DNA of 64,000 nt from an uncultured Kineothrix sp. (GCA_910588855.1 CAJUSR010000020.1:1-64000), one strand, 5' to 3'. Shown: positions 8,457-16,866, numbered from the stretch's first letter. The notes: a model not told the origin generated them from the letters alone. Numbers and translations: made by a program.

Positions 8457-8492
8457 ATCCCAAAGCTTGAGTTTTATCTCCGGCTTTGGGAT
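8457..8492 (+). terminator. Stem-loop terminator after the DUF3592 gene
   Basis: ATCCCAAAGC pairs with GCTTTGGGAT across a 16-base loop and is followed by ATTTATTT. The weak T-run suggests moderate efficiency. It may also serve the opposite gene ending at 8517. Confidence 0.6.
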
Positions 8493-8516
8493 ATTTATTT
8501 GCATCAATATAGCCTT

Positions 8517-8735
8517 TCACTTCTCATTGTCCGGCCTTCCGGCATTTAAATCCGTATAGCTGTCTAACAAGCCCACCGTTTCATTTGCCGGCCTTCCGTA
8601 CATATTGCAGCATTTATGGGAGATTTCCACCCCCTTATCGCTTTTTTCATCCATTTCTACGCTCATTCTTACAACACCCATCTCGGTTTCCTTATCCAAA
8701 TGCTTTAAAATATCATCAATTAATCTCTCATTCAT
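8517..8735 (-). CDS. Small acidic protein of unknown function
   Basis: A 72-residue soluble protein with an N-terminal amphipathic helix (MNERLIDDILKHLDKETEMG), a strand VVRMSVEMDE and a compact C-terminal motif HKCCNMYGRPANE followed by VGLLDSYTDLN. I do not recognise a family. The ATG at 8735 was chosen because GGAGGGAG lies at good spacing; an upstream in-frame ATG would put that sequence inside the gene. It follows the LRR gene by 114 bases in the same direction and may be the last gene of the MutS-like/VWA/MoxR cluster. The paired cysteines and histidine could bind a metal, which is speculation. Confidence 0.5.
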   Translation of the reverse strand: MNERLIDDILKHLDKETEMGVVRMSVEMDEKSDKGVEISHKCCNMYGRPANETVGLLDSYTDLNAGRPDNEK

Positions 8736-8849
8736 TCCGTTCTCCCTCCATCCCAATTTGCCTTCCCGCTATGTATTTTATCTCCATATACAAAAGATTC
8801 GACGCATGTTTTTATAGACATTTTTATCCGCTTTTATATAATATCCCTG

Positions 8850-9773
8850 TTAATCGTCCAACGACAAAGCGTCAAAAAAATCCCCTCCACCCATATGTTT
8901 TTCTTTATAACTAATAAAAAAAGCTTTCATTTCCGCATAATCCCCCTCCATATCCAAAAGCAGGGCATCGAAATTGTCTTTCCCCATCCCTCCGATTTCC
9001 GCAAAGAGCTTAAAATATTCTTCCTCATAACCATGTTCTTTCCGCAAGACCTCCCATGTCTCTTCCGATGCACAGCCTTTCGTGTGCGCCAGAAGATATG
9101 CTTCCCACAACTCTTTATTCTTTGAAGATAACCCTATCGGATTTAGCAGGCGCAGCATCGCAAGGCGCACTTTGCCTTTCCTTTTATTCTTTACAAACTC
9201 TTCCAGGCTGCATCCATAGTCTTCTTCTCCACAGAGTATCATTTTCGTATATCCCTCGTCATCCTCCGCTTCCATCACTGCCTTCATTCTTGCATCCCAT
9301 TTTTCCAGCCACGGTTCCGTGCCGGCTTCCCATATATCCAGCAAATATTCCGCATCCAGCAAAGCTGCCGATGCTGCCAGCAAGGAAGCAGTCTGTTCCG
9401 ATACTCCATCTAATGCTTCATAAGCATACACCTTCTTGATTTTAGGGCATTCCATAAAAATCCTGCTGCCAAGTTTTATTCTTTTTTTGGGAATCCATAC
9501 GCTTTCTAACCCAGCGCAATAAGCAAATGCCCAATCCCCGATTTCTTCCAATGTTTCCGGCAGGATTACCTTCTTCAGGTTCTTCCTGCTTAAAAAGGTC
9601 TTCTTAGCTAACGCTTTAACCGCAATTCCCTCTATCCTCTCCGGAACATGCACTTCCGTATGCATCCCTCTATAATCGGCAATCGTTATCCAGGGCATCC
9701 CGCTCCCGTCTTTATTCCTCTCTATCCGATATCCAAAAGCCCCTTCCTGGGTTTCATATATTCCGTTTTGCAT
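8850..9773 (-). CDS. Leucine-rich-repeat (BspA-like) protein, cytoplasmic
   Basis: The 307-residue protein contains three or four BspA-type repeats between about residues 35 and 118 (for example LKKVILPETLEEIGDWAFAY, LESVWIPKKRIKLGSRIF), then a helical, acidic C-terminal half without recognisable motifs. There is no signal peptide, so unlike secreted BspA adhesins this one is probably cytoplasmic. It begins 18 bases after the MoxR-type ATPase gene. A role as an adaptor or substrate for the AAA/VWA machine next door would fit, but is inference. Confidence 0.6.
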   Translation of the reverse strand: MQNGIYETQEGAFGYRIERNKDGSGMPWITIADYRGMHTEVHVPERIEGIAVKALAKKTFLSRKNLKKVILPETLEEIGDWAFAYCAGLESVWIPKKRIKLGSRIFMECPKIKKVYAYEALDGVSEQTASLLAASAALLDAEYLLDIWEAGTEPWLEKWDARMKAVMEAEDDEGYTKMILCGEEDYGCSLEEFVKNKRKGKVRLAMLRLLNPIGLSSKNKELWEAYLLAHTKGCASEETWEVLRKEHGYEEEYFKLFAEIGGMGKDNFDALLLDMEGDYAEMKAFFISYKEKHMGGGDFFDALSLDD

Positions 9774-9791
9774 ACTTTTATCCTGTATCCT

Positions 9792-11357
9792 TTACAATTT
9801 TAGCTTCTCTATTTCCTGCCGCAAATCCTCCTGCCTTTTGGACAACCGCAGCTTCCCGTTGTACTTCTGGTAGTCTTCGCTGCCAAACATACCGATAAAA
9901 CGGGCGCCGGATGTATTTACCGTCAAGCCTGTCACCAAAATAAGCATCTCGTTTTCCTCTCCGAAAGCCTTCTGTGTAAATGAAAATAATGCATGGAGTC
10001 TTCCCTTCGTTGAGGCAACTATTTCTTTCATTTCACTTACCTGGGAGTCAAACCTCTCCTTTACCTGCCCAAAACCCTCTTCTACCGTTTTTGCATCCCC
10101 GGTATACAGTTTTCTTTCTGCCTGCTCCAGAAAATGAATAATACGCCTGTATTTTCTTTTCTCCCCTTCTGACAAAGCATTGGCTGTACGCAGGGAATCC
10201 ATTGATTTCTTTTTCGCTTCCGCCTGCTTTTCCAGCATGTCCGCAAGAACGCTGACACCGGCTTTTTCCCCTCCTCCTGTGCTTTTATCGTCCATGCCGG
10301 TTTCTTCCTGTTTTTTCCCGGCCAAACTTTTTACCGCTTTCAGCAAAGGCATCAATTCATTTAAATAACCGGCAGTTTCCACTATCTCTTTCATCTCCCC
10401 GAATATTTTATCCATCAACATACTAAGTAAGGATAACCGTTCATCAAAAGCTGCCGCTTTTGCCCGGATAAACGCCTCCTCCGGCGCCTTCCCGTCCAAT
10501 ATCTCCTCTACATGGTAATTCTTTTTATATTTATTGTATAAATCATAATAGGCCGCAAATTCCTTTACCACTCTTTCATTCCTTACATACTGGCCAATCA
10601 GGGCTTCATCCGCCGCAAGCCCCTCTTCTTCATACAAATAAAGAATCTGGGATAAGTCTTCCCATCCCCTTGCCGTTACGTAAGACCGCCCCTTTACAGT
10701 AGTTTCTATACGGTAAAAATGTTCTTTTTTCAACTCTAAATAGCTGGTAACTACATTGTGTATCCCCCGCTCCTGGGCATACTCCTTCCATATTCCGTAC
10801 TCCGCTTCCACATCCAGTACCTTTAACCGGTCCATTGTCACTACATCAAATTCCCGTACAGATTTATTGTATTCCGGCGGATTCCCTGCTGTAACGATGA
10901 CCCATCCTTCGGGAACCCTATGCCTTCCGAATACTTTATATTGAAGGAACTGCAGCATGGACGGCGCCAATGTCTCCGACACACAATTGATTTCATCCAA
11001 AAACAGAATCCCTTCTTTTATGCCGCTTTCTTCCATAACGTCATAAATAGATGCGATAATTTCACTCATCGTATATTCGGAAACACGGTAACCTTCCCCT
11101 CCATATTCTTTTTCTTTGATAAAAGGAAGCCCCAGGGCGGACTGCCTCGTATGATGTGTCATAGAATACGACACAAGCGCAATCCCCAGCTCCTGGGCTA
11201 TCTGCTCCATAATCGCCGTCTTCCCCACCCCCGGGGCACCGAGAAGGAAAATCGGGCGCTGACGGACCACAGGAACCCTATATTCCCCAAATTCATCCTT
11301 TTTTAAGTACAAATTTACCGTGTTTTTAATATGTTCCTTCGCCTGCTTAATATTCAT
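9792..11357 (-). CDS. MoxR-type AAA+ ATPase
   Basis: The 521-residue protein has Walker A GAPGVGKT (residues 40-47), Walker B GILFLDEIN (about 116-124), sensor 1 WVIVTAGNPPEYNKS and a MoxR-like lid around residues 200-290. The C-terminal 230 residues are helical and charged and unlike standard MoxR. MoxR ATPases work with VWA proteins as metal-insertion or remodelling chaperones (RavA-ViaA, MoxR-CoxE). Here the ATG overlaps the VWA gene's stop by 4 bases (ATGA), a strong sign of a coupled pair. What it remodels is unknown. Confidence 0.8.
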   Translation of the reverse strand: MNIKQAKEHIKNTVNLYLKKDEFGEYRVPVVRQRPIFLLGAPGVGKTAIMEQIAQELGIALVSYSMTHHTRQSALGLPFIKEKEYGGEGYRVSEYTMSEIIASIYDVMEESGIKEGILFLDEINCVSETLAPSMLQFLQYKVFGRHRVPEGWVIVTAGNPPEYNKSVREFDVVTMDRLKVLDVEAEYGIWKEYAQERGIHNVVTSYLELKKEHFYRIETTVKGRSYVTARGWEDLSQILYLYEEEGLAADEALIGQYVRNERVVKEFAAYYDLYNKYKKNYHVEEILDGKAPEEAFIRAKAAAFDERLSLLSMLMDKIFGEMKEIVETAGYLNELMPLLKAVKSLAGKKQEETGMDDKSTGGGEKAGVSVLADMLEKQAEAKKKSMDSLRTANALSEGEKRKYRRIIHFLEQAERKLYTGDAKTVEEGFGQVKERFDSQVSEMKEIVASTKGRLHALFSFTQKAFGEENEMLILVTGLTVNTSGARFIGMFGSEDYQKYNGKLRLSKRQEDLRQEIEKLKL

Positions 11358-12751
11358 GTCGTCTCACATCTTATCCCTTCTATATCGTCCTCGCTCAATA
11401 CTACCGGAATCGCCCAGGCAGGAACCTCCGGTCGCTCGGCATTGTCATCCAAAAATACAAATATCGTATCATAATCCGGCATTTTGGGCGGATATATCCC
11501 ATATCCATCCGTGAAATAAATCAACCCTTTTAAATTCTCAAATTCCCCTTCCGCTAAAAGCTTATCCACATAATCGAATACCGGACGGAAATCCGTAGAA
11601 CCAAAGCCTTTCAGCTTCCCGTTTTTCATAAAAGCTTCAAAGTCCTCCTGGCAGGAAATTTTCGTATCACTTCTGACATCACTGTCACATTGTATAATAT
11701 GCACATTGATTTTCCGGAAAAAATGTTCGGTCCCTTTCAATATGGAATATGTTTTCCGGATAAATTCCCTTACGGTTTCCCCTCTGCAGGAAGCCGATGT
11801 ATCCACAGCAATCACAAATTCTTTTACTTTCTTTTCATCCTTATATTCCAAAGGTTCCACTAACGGCATATCCTTGTACTCCGACAAGCCGTAAGTATAA
11901 TAAATATAGTCAAACTCGTCGTCATTGACCTGCATACTTTCACCCATAACGGTAAAATGCCGCAGAAGTTCCCCATAATCGTATCTGTCTTTTGTAGCTT
12001 CCGCCAGATTTTTTTCCAGGCTCTCCGATGTATTCTTATCTCTGGAAAAAGATTTTACATCCGCCTTAATCCTTTCGCTTATCTTTTTCCATTGTTCCTG
12101 GGTAATTTCCATATTTTCCTGCTTTCTCCATCTATCATGCATATCCCGGCAAAAAAGCCGTCTCCACTGCTCTTTCTCTGCCTGGGAAACAGGATTATTC
12201 TTTAAATATCTGTAAATCCGTTCCGCTGTAAGCATCCCCGCATCCTCTTTCAGATAATGCAATTTATTTCCGGCCTCAGCGTCCGTATCCAGCCCTCCCA
12301 TCGGAAGCCCCATTTCCAATACCACATTTTCTACCGCAGCGTCTGCTGCCAAATCCCATAACTCCTCTTCCTTTTCCCCATAGGCAAAACTATGGTAAAA
12401 AACATGGTGGAACAGCACATGCAGATACAGCCTGATTGGATATCCCGTTTCCTCCTGGTATTTTCCCAAAAGCCAGAAAGCGTCGTAATAAAGCATATCC
12501 CCATCCGCAGCAGCCCCGCCAAGCCCAGGTCTTATCTCCGTTTTTACCCGCGATAACGCCACATCAAGAAACCGCATATGCACTACAATGCTGTCCCTTG
12601 CCAACTGCATCACCTGCCTTGCCAATTCTTCCGCCCTACGTTGTCTTTGTTCTTGCTCTTCCTGCAAGCTGCCTTCTATTTTCCCTTTATGTTGTGCCGT
12701 CGTTTCAAACATTTTCACATTCCATCCCGTATCCTCATCTTCCAAACCCAT
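11354..12751 (-). CDS. VWA-like domain protein with degenerate metallopeptidase-like region
   Basis: The 465-residue protein has a coiled, charged N-terminus (residues 25-55), a helical middle and a C-terminal VWA-like domain. Its MIDAS has DTSAS at 317-321, a threonine in GSTDF (about 384-388) and TDGYG (about 414-418). The middle contains LHVLFHHVFYH at 110-120, which sits where the related DUF2201 proteins have a zinc-peptidase HExxH; the glutamate is replaced here, so peptidase activity is doubtful. It is translationally coupled to the MoxR-type ATPase. A second ATG 13 codons later is an alternative start. Confidence 0.7.
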   Translation of the reverse strand: MGLEDEDTGWNVKMFETTAQHKGKIEGSLQEEQEQRQRRAEELARQVMQLARDSIVVHMRFLDVALSRVKTEIRPGLGGAAADGDMLYYDAFWLLGKYQEETGYPIRLYLHVLFHHVFYHSFAYGEKEEELWDLAADAAVENVVLEMGLPMGGLDTDAEAGNKLHYLKEDAGMLTAERIYRYLKNNPVSQAEKEQWRRLFCRDMHDRWRKQENMEITQEQWKKISERIKADVKSFSRDKNTSESLEKNLAEATKDRYDYGELLRHFTVMGESMQVNDDEFDYIYYTYGLSEYKDMPLVEPLEYKDEKKVKEFVIAVDTSASCRGETVREFIRKTYSILKGTEHFFRKINVHIIQCDSDVRSDTKISCQEDFEAFMKNGKLKGFGSTDFRPVFDYVDKLLAEGEFENLKGLIYFTDGYGIYPPKMPDYDTIFVFLDDNAERPEVPAWAIPVVLSEDDIEGIRCETT

Positions 12752-12793
12752 TTCCCCTGTCTATCCTATTCCATTATTTTTCATTATCTTCCG

Positions 12794-14416
12794 TCATTTT
12801 CCGCTATTTTCATTGTTATCCGTATAAATGGGCAGTCTGCACAGCAACCCGTAACGGGCAGCAATATCTTTGGCGTAGCTTAACCCATCCGGCATCGCCC
12901 GTTCCACTTTATAGCTCCGCGTGCCATCCTCTTTATTTTCCATTAGCGCAACCAAATTATCTATCTTCCCTTTGTTCCCCAGATAATTGTTATATTCTTC
13001 CAGCTTCTGGGTCAAATCGTGGATATGGGTTACAAATATCCCGCCGCACCCTATCAGCCCAATCCCAGTCAAAACTTCGGAGGCAATGTATCCGGCCTCC
13101 ATCCCGCTGGTACTGGAAAAAGACTCGTCCATCAAAAGGATATCCGTGTCCTCCAGTTCCTCCAATATCTTCCCCAGCCTGGCACATTCGCTTTCCAGCC
13201 TTCCTTTCCCGTAATTATCCTCATCCGAAACCGGGAAATGGGTGAATATCCCTGTGACAGGGCTGATGCAGGCGGTTTGCGCCGGAACAAACAGCCCTAA
13301 CTGGAACAGCGCCTGCGCCATCCCGATCGAATATGCAAAAATAGATTTTCCGCCATGATTGGGGCCTGTCACCAGATAAAAACGCCCATTCTCGTCATAG
13401 GTAAAAGAATTGGAAACGACCGTCCGTTCCACCCCTTTCATCGCCAATACCGGATTATAGACTTCCGTTAACCGACATTGCTTCTTCTCTGCTGCCATTA
13501 TGACCGGTTTACACATGGCAAAACCTTGTTCCTTCATATCCAAAATAAATTTCACTCCCGCCGTCAAAAAACGGAGGTCATCCAAAAGCTGCACAAACCA
13601 AGAAGTATTTACCGAAAAATATTTCTGCACCGCCGGTCCGAAACTTCTTATGGTCCGTGCAAAAATCGTATTCAATGCGGAACGGGCAGTAACTTCCACC
13701 GCTTTCGCATCCCCGAATTGCAGGCCCTTAGGAATGGAAAACAGTGGTGTCATAAAAGCCATGCTGTCCTTGCCTGTCTTTTTCAACAGTTTGTCCATTA
13801 CCGTTCCTTGGTGGAATTTTTCCAAATTTACCGAGACAATCCCTGCTTCCTGAACACAGAGCGTCTCATCCAAATTTATTCCAAGCGTAACGCTTTTCAC
13901 TAATCCAAAATTGGTTTCCTTTTTGCCCAGCTCTTCCTTCAGGCTGCGGTACTCTTCCCCCTCTGCCACTTCCCTGATTTTTTCCTGCAAAGCGAGAAGG
14001 CCTTTGGAATGCGTCTCTATTGAAAGGATGCCTTCCGCAAACAAATCCACGGTTTCGATATACAGCTCCAAAAAGCGTATCGAACCCAGCGCAGACTCTA
14101 TTGAGAAATCGCCGTTCATGCTCCTGCGCAAGTCGGATACGTTCTGAATTGCCGGAATGGCTTTACAAAATAAATCATACCATTCCCTATGCCTTACCAT
14201 ATCCTCCACTATATCCAGACGATATTCCAGCACTTCCGCATCCGTAGTAAAAAAATCCTGTAATTTTAAATTCGTCATCCCCCTATGGCTGCCCCGAATC
14301 AGGATTATCAAAGACTCCAATTGCAGTTCCTTAATAAAATCATAGTTCTTCATCCTATGGGATGCCCTCTTTTTTTCTCCATATCCCTCCGGATATAACA
14401 AACTAAGATTATCCAT
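12794..14416 (-). CDS. MutS-like ATPase lacking mismatch-recognition domain
   Basis: With the start at 14416 the protein has 540 residues. The C-terminal half is a MutS-type ABC ATPase: Walker A GPNHGGKS (about 351-358), Walker B DILLMDESF (about 425-433), a signature-like STSGMEAGYIASE and a switch histidine in IFVTHIHD. The N-terminal half resembles the MutS lever/clamp helices, but the mismatch-binding domains I and II are absent, as in MutS-related proteins of unknown role. The ATG was chosen for the GGAGGACAG just upstream; a longer frame would read through an 18-bp tandem repeat. It is followed after 42 bases by the VWA gene, so it heads the cluster. Confidence 0.75.
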   Translation of the reverse strand: MDNLSLLYPEGYGEKKRASHRMKNYDFIKELQLESLIILIRGSHRGMTNLKLQDFFTTDAEVLEYRLDIVEDMVRHREWYDLFCKAIPAIQNVSDLRRSMNGDFSIESALGSIRFLELYIETVDLFAEGILSIETHSKGLLALQEKIREVAEGEEYRSLKEELGKKETNFGLVKSVTLGINLDETLCVQEAGIVSVNLEKFHQGTVMDKLLKKTGKDSMAFMTPLFSIPKGLQFGDAKAVEVTARSALNTIFARTIRSFGPAVQKYFSVNTSWFVQLLDDLRFLTAGVKFILDMKEQGFAMCKPVIMAAEKKQCRLTEVYNPVLAMKGVERTVVSNSFTYDENGRFYLVTGPNHGGKSIFAYSIGMAQALFQLGLFVPAQTACISPVTGIFTHFPVSDEDNYGKGRLESECARLGKILEELEDTDILLMDESFSSTSGMEAGYIASEVLTGIGLIGCGGIFVTHIHDLTQKLEEYNNYLGNKGKIDNLVALMENKEDGTRSYKVERAMPDGLSYAKDIAARYGLLCRLPIYTDNNENSGK

Positions 14417-14439
14417 ATACTGTCCTCCATACCAAATAC

Positions 14440-14508
14440 TATGTTCCGTGCAATTACTATGTCCCGTACAATTACTATGCCCTGTGCAATTACCATGTTC
14501 CGTACAAT
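14440..14508. repeat. 18-bp tandem repeat, 3.8 copies
   Basis: Four units of 18 bp, consensus TATGTYCCGTRCAATTAC, run from 14440 to 14508 with one to three differences each. The array ends about 10 bases before the ribosome binding site of the MutS-like gene, so it lies in the 5' leader. Variation in copy number could alter expression. Confidence 0.85.
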
Positions 14509-14553
14509 AGAACGGGCACAATTTTATTCCCGCGAGCAAGACTGCCGCGAGGG

Positions 14554-14606
14554 TCAAAGACCCCGCTGCAAGTTTGATACCCCGTTGCTTGCAGCGGGGT
14601 CTTTGA
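14554..14606. repeat. Perfect 19-bp hairpin in the leader of the MutS-like gene
   Basis: TCAAAGACCCCGCTGCAAG (14554-14572) is the exact complement of 14588-14606, with a 15-base loop. There is no T-run on either side, so it does not look like a simple terminator. A CTCGCGG direct repeat follows on the minus strand. It lies about 140 bases before the MutS-like start. Confidence 0.75.
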
Positions 14607-14683
14607 TTGTGTATCCTGCAAAGCGGCTCTGCCGGGCAAGCCTTTTGGGTTCCTGAATCTTATTATATGATTATACGAAAAAA

Positions 14684-14707
14684 GTTCCGCCATAGCGGAA
14701 CCTTTTT
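14684..14707. terminator. Bidirectional terminator-like hairpin
   Basis: GTTCCGC/GCGGAAC with a CATA loop is flanked by A-runs on the left and TTTTTCTTTT on the right, so it can terminate in either direction. It separates the MutS-like gene's leader from the AT-rich stretch 14708-14887, in which I see no gene. Confidence 0.7.
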
Positions 14708-14887
14708 CTTTTATTTTCTTATGAGGGGGGAGATAGTGAGTTTTAAATAGTGAGTTCATCAACTATCTGTAACATATAATAATCGATAAATGTGTCCGTT
14801 ATGTGTTTAGTTTTAAAAAAACTTATAAAATTTCATAACCATTCATAAATTATATCTTAAATAATATTAAATTCTGGAACATACTAT

Positions 14888-15004
14888 TTAGAAATTCTCC
14901 TCGTCCTCACTTGCAGCCACTGCAGATACCACCGAAGATACTGCCGCCACAATCACTGCAACAATAATGATTAGCAACCCGCCGCCTAAAATCAACATTT
15001 CCAT
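14888..15004 (-). CDS. 38-residue single-span membrane peptide
   Basis: An open frame of 38 codons starts with MEMLILGGG, continues as an uninterrupted hydrophobic segment (about residues 3-30, rich in L, I, V, A, G) and ends in an acidic tail SEDEENF. AGAGGTAAGG lies just upstream of the ATG. A short hydrophobic helix with an acidic C-terminus and a clear ribosome binding site suggests a real small membrane protein. It points towards the terminator hairpin at 14684. No toxin-antitoxin partner is visible. Function unknown. Confidence 0.55.
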   Translation of the reverse strand: MEMLILGGGLLIIIVAVIVAAVSSVVSAVAASEDEENF

Positions 15005-15260
15005 ACATCCTTACCTCTTTTCCCTTATTTCATTTCCCCATTCCCGTACCCCAATCCTATGAAAACATATCCTTCGGGCATGCCCTCTGCCAGGGATGCA
15101 CAAAGTCCGTTTTGCAATTTGCCCGCCTTCCGGCCGGACGCGGACCGGTACAGATATCATGTTTGCCAGTATTATACCATACTCTTTTTGTTTTTGCACG
15201 GAAAAAGTCCGGAAATCACGGAAAACAAGTAACAGTTCAGCCTTACGATATTCCGCAAGT

Positions 15261-15383
15261 AAAATCGCTCTGTATGCGATTTTGCGAGTTGTGAAAGCGC
15301 CAAAATGCGACTTTGGAGCATTTTGTGTGCATCTAGCGTGACAGTGAAGCCTTCGGCTTCACTGTTACGAAAACAACTTTCGT
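15261..15383. repeat. Cassette of four consecutive hairpins
   Basis: Four perfect stems follow each other: AAAATCGC/GCGATTTT (15261-15283), CAAAATGC/GCATTTTG (15301-15325), ACAGTGAAGCC/GGCTTCACTGT (15341-15365) and ACGAAA/TTTCGT (15367-15383). No coding frame fits. The gap 15005-15461 between the small peptide and the kinase-like gene otherwise holds a TATAAT at 15422 and a TATAAT on the minus strand near 15173, but no other gene. It could be a mobile intergenic repeat or a structured RNA. Confidence 0.65.
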
Positions 15384-15461
15384 GGGCATAGGCAGCGCGC
15401 ACGATTCTCCACTTCCTTCCATATAATGATAATATATTACAAATATTTCAGGTGGAACGGC

Positions 15462-15935
15462 ATGAACAGCACAATTGATTTGTCTAATATACTAAATAAT
15501 CTTTACAATGGAACATATCCGACACTCGGCAGCGGTTCAGGGCGCAGGGTATATGATTTGGGCGACGGTACCGCATTAAAGGCAGCCAAAAACAAAAAAG
15601 GCTATGCCCAAAATCAAGTAGAAGCCATTATTTCCGAAATGGATGACTCTGACCTTTTTGCAAAAACCTTGTTTATCTCACCTGATAACCATTTCCTTAT
15701 TATGGAAAAGGCGGGCCCGATTACGGACTTTTCTTATGTCCGAGATTATTTTCATGTCAAAAATAACCGGGAGCTTTTTCAATTAAGCAATTTCAGTTAT
15801 ATCCCCCGTAAATATAATCTTCTTGTCACCGATTTGTGCCGCCCCGCCAATTGGGGAATACTCCGTAACCGCCCTGTTATTATTGATTATGGGTTCACCG
15901 GAAGAATCCGCCGGAAATATTATTCTATTTTCTAG
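15462..15935 (+). CDS. Miniature protein-kinase-like protein
   Basis: The 157-residue protein keeps pieces of a kinase fold in order: a glycine-rich loop (GSGSGRRVYDLGDG, about 26-39), a lysine in TALKAAK, a hinge-like LIMEKAG, then DLCRPANWGI, which resembles a catalytic loop with D and N, and VIIDYG, which resembles the DFG motif. It is much shorter than a standard kinase (about 250 residues) because the C-lobe stops after the DYG. Activity is therefore uncertain; it could be a pseudokinase or a phosphotransferase of the type found in phage and bacterial immunity proteins. GGTGG precedes the ATG at 15462. It stands alone, convergent with the radical SAM gene 17 bases away. Confidence 0.5.
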   Translation: MNSTIDLSNILNNLYNGTYPTLGSGSGRRVYDLGDGTALKAAKNKKGYAQNQVEAIISEMDDSDLFAKTLFISPDNHFLIMEKAGPITDFSYVRDYFHVKNNRELFQLSNFSYIPRKYNLLVTDLCRPANWGILRNRPVIIDYGFTGRIRRKYYSIF

Positions 15936-15952
15936 GTTCACATTTTACCCAT

Positions 15953-16648
15953 TCACTCCACTCCCCTTAATTGCACATTCGGAACAAAAGGCTTAACCCA
16001 CTCTGCCAACTCCTCCATCTCCTCTTTGCCATATGCGTGAAATCCTGGGGCAATCACTCCCCCGCTCTCCTGATATCCCTGTAAAAAATATGCTTTTGCC
16101 CCCTTTATCGCTTTGCCTATGGCAGACATATCTTCTCTGCCGTGCAATTCCTTCACTACCGTTGTCCGAAATTCATAATCCATCTTGCCATTTATTATCC
16201 ACCGGATAGAATCCATAATCCTTCCTGCATCTATCCCTTGTATCCCCACCGTTTCCCCATACTTTTTCAAATCATTTTTTATATCCATCGCTATATAGTC
16301 CACAAGCCCCTTTTCCGTCAGCTTACGGATTACTTCCGGGCAATAGCCGTTGGTATCCAGTTTCACCAGATAGCCAATATTTTTTACCTCTTCTATGAGT
16401 TCTGCAAGCCCTCTTTCAATTGTCGGCTCCCCTCCTGTAATGCATACCCCTGTCAAGACCCCTTTCCGTTTCCTCAAAAAAGCCATTACCTCTTCCTTTT
16501 CTACTGCCGGCTGCCCTTCCGGCTTTAACACCAAATCCCCATTTTGGCAAAAAGGGCAGCGGAAATTGCATCCCCCCAAAAAAACCGTAGCCGCTACATG
16601 GCCAGGATAATCCAAAAGCGTCGTTTTATTTAACCCGCATATCCGCAC
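15953..16648 (-). CDS. Anaerobic ribonucleotide reductase activating-type radical SAM protein
   Basis: The 231-residue protein has the radical SAM cluster motif CNFRCPFC (residues 27-34), a glycine-rich ITGGEPT motif and the LDYPGH start typical of the NrdG2/TIGR02495 group. Such enzymes use SAM and a 4Fe-4S cluster to create a glycyl radical on a partner, probably anaerobic ribonucleoside-triphosphate reductase. No nrdD is nearby, so the partner is not shown by context. The GTG at 16648 was chosen because family members begin at this point (xRIxGLNKTTLLDYPG); a GTG four codons upstream is too close to the AAGGGG. A sigma-A promoter lies 84 bases upstream. Confidence 0.85.
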   Translation of the reverse strand: MRICGLNKTTLLDYPGHVAATVFLGGCNFRCPFCQNGDLVLKPEGQPAVEKEEVMAFLRKRKGVLTGVCITGGEPTIERGLAELIEEVKNIGYLVKLDTNGYCPEVIRKLTEKGLVDYIAMDIKNDLKKYGETVGIQGIDAGRIMDSIRWIINGKMDYEFRTTVVKELHGREDMSAIGKAIKGAKAYFLQGYQESGGVIAPGFHAYGKEEMEELAEWVKPFVPNVQLRGVE

Positions 16649-16731
16649 CGCATACCACACCCCTTCCTATCCGCATTTTAAATTCCTGCCAAAGCCTTCC
16701 CAGCCCATTCATCCTCATATAAACAATAATT

Positions 16732-16761
16732 ATTTTATCACAATAAAAATCCGGGTGTCAA
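16732..16761 (-). promoter_or_regulatory. Promoter of the NrdG-like gene
   Basis: On the minus strand: TTGACA (16756-16761), 18-bp spacer, TAAAAT (16732-16737). Confidence 0.7.
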
Positions 16762-16866
16762 AATTCCATCCGGCCATATCGCCCGACAAACTGCAGAAGT
16801 CCGTTTTATAGCAGCCCTTGGGCAGTGTCATGAAAATGGATGCAAATCTTGGCAAGCGGTACAGGA

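Noticed and set aside
8850..9773. BspA-type surface adhesin
   Set aside because: Although the repeats resemble BspA, there is no signal peptide or anchor, so a surface role is unlikely.
14440..14508. CRISPR-like array
   Set aside because: Units are adjacent 18-bp tandem repeats without spacers, and no cas genes are present.
14417..14557. N-terminal extension of the MutS-like protein
   Set aside because: It would translate the 18-bp tandem repeat as NCTGHS units; the GGAGGACAG directly before 14416 supports the later start.
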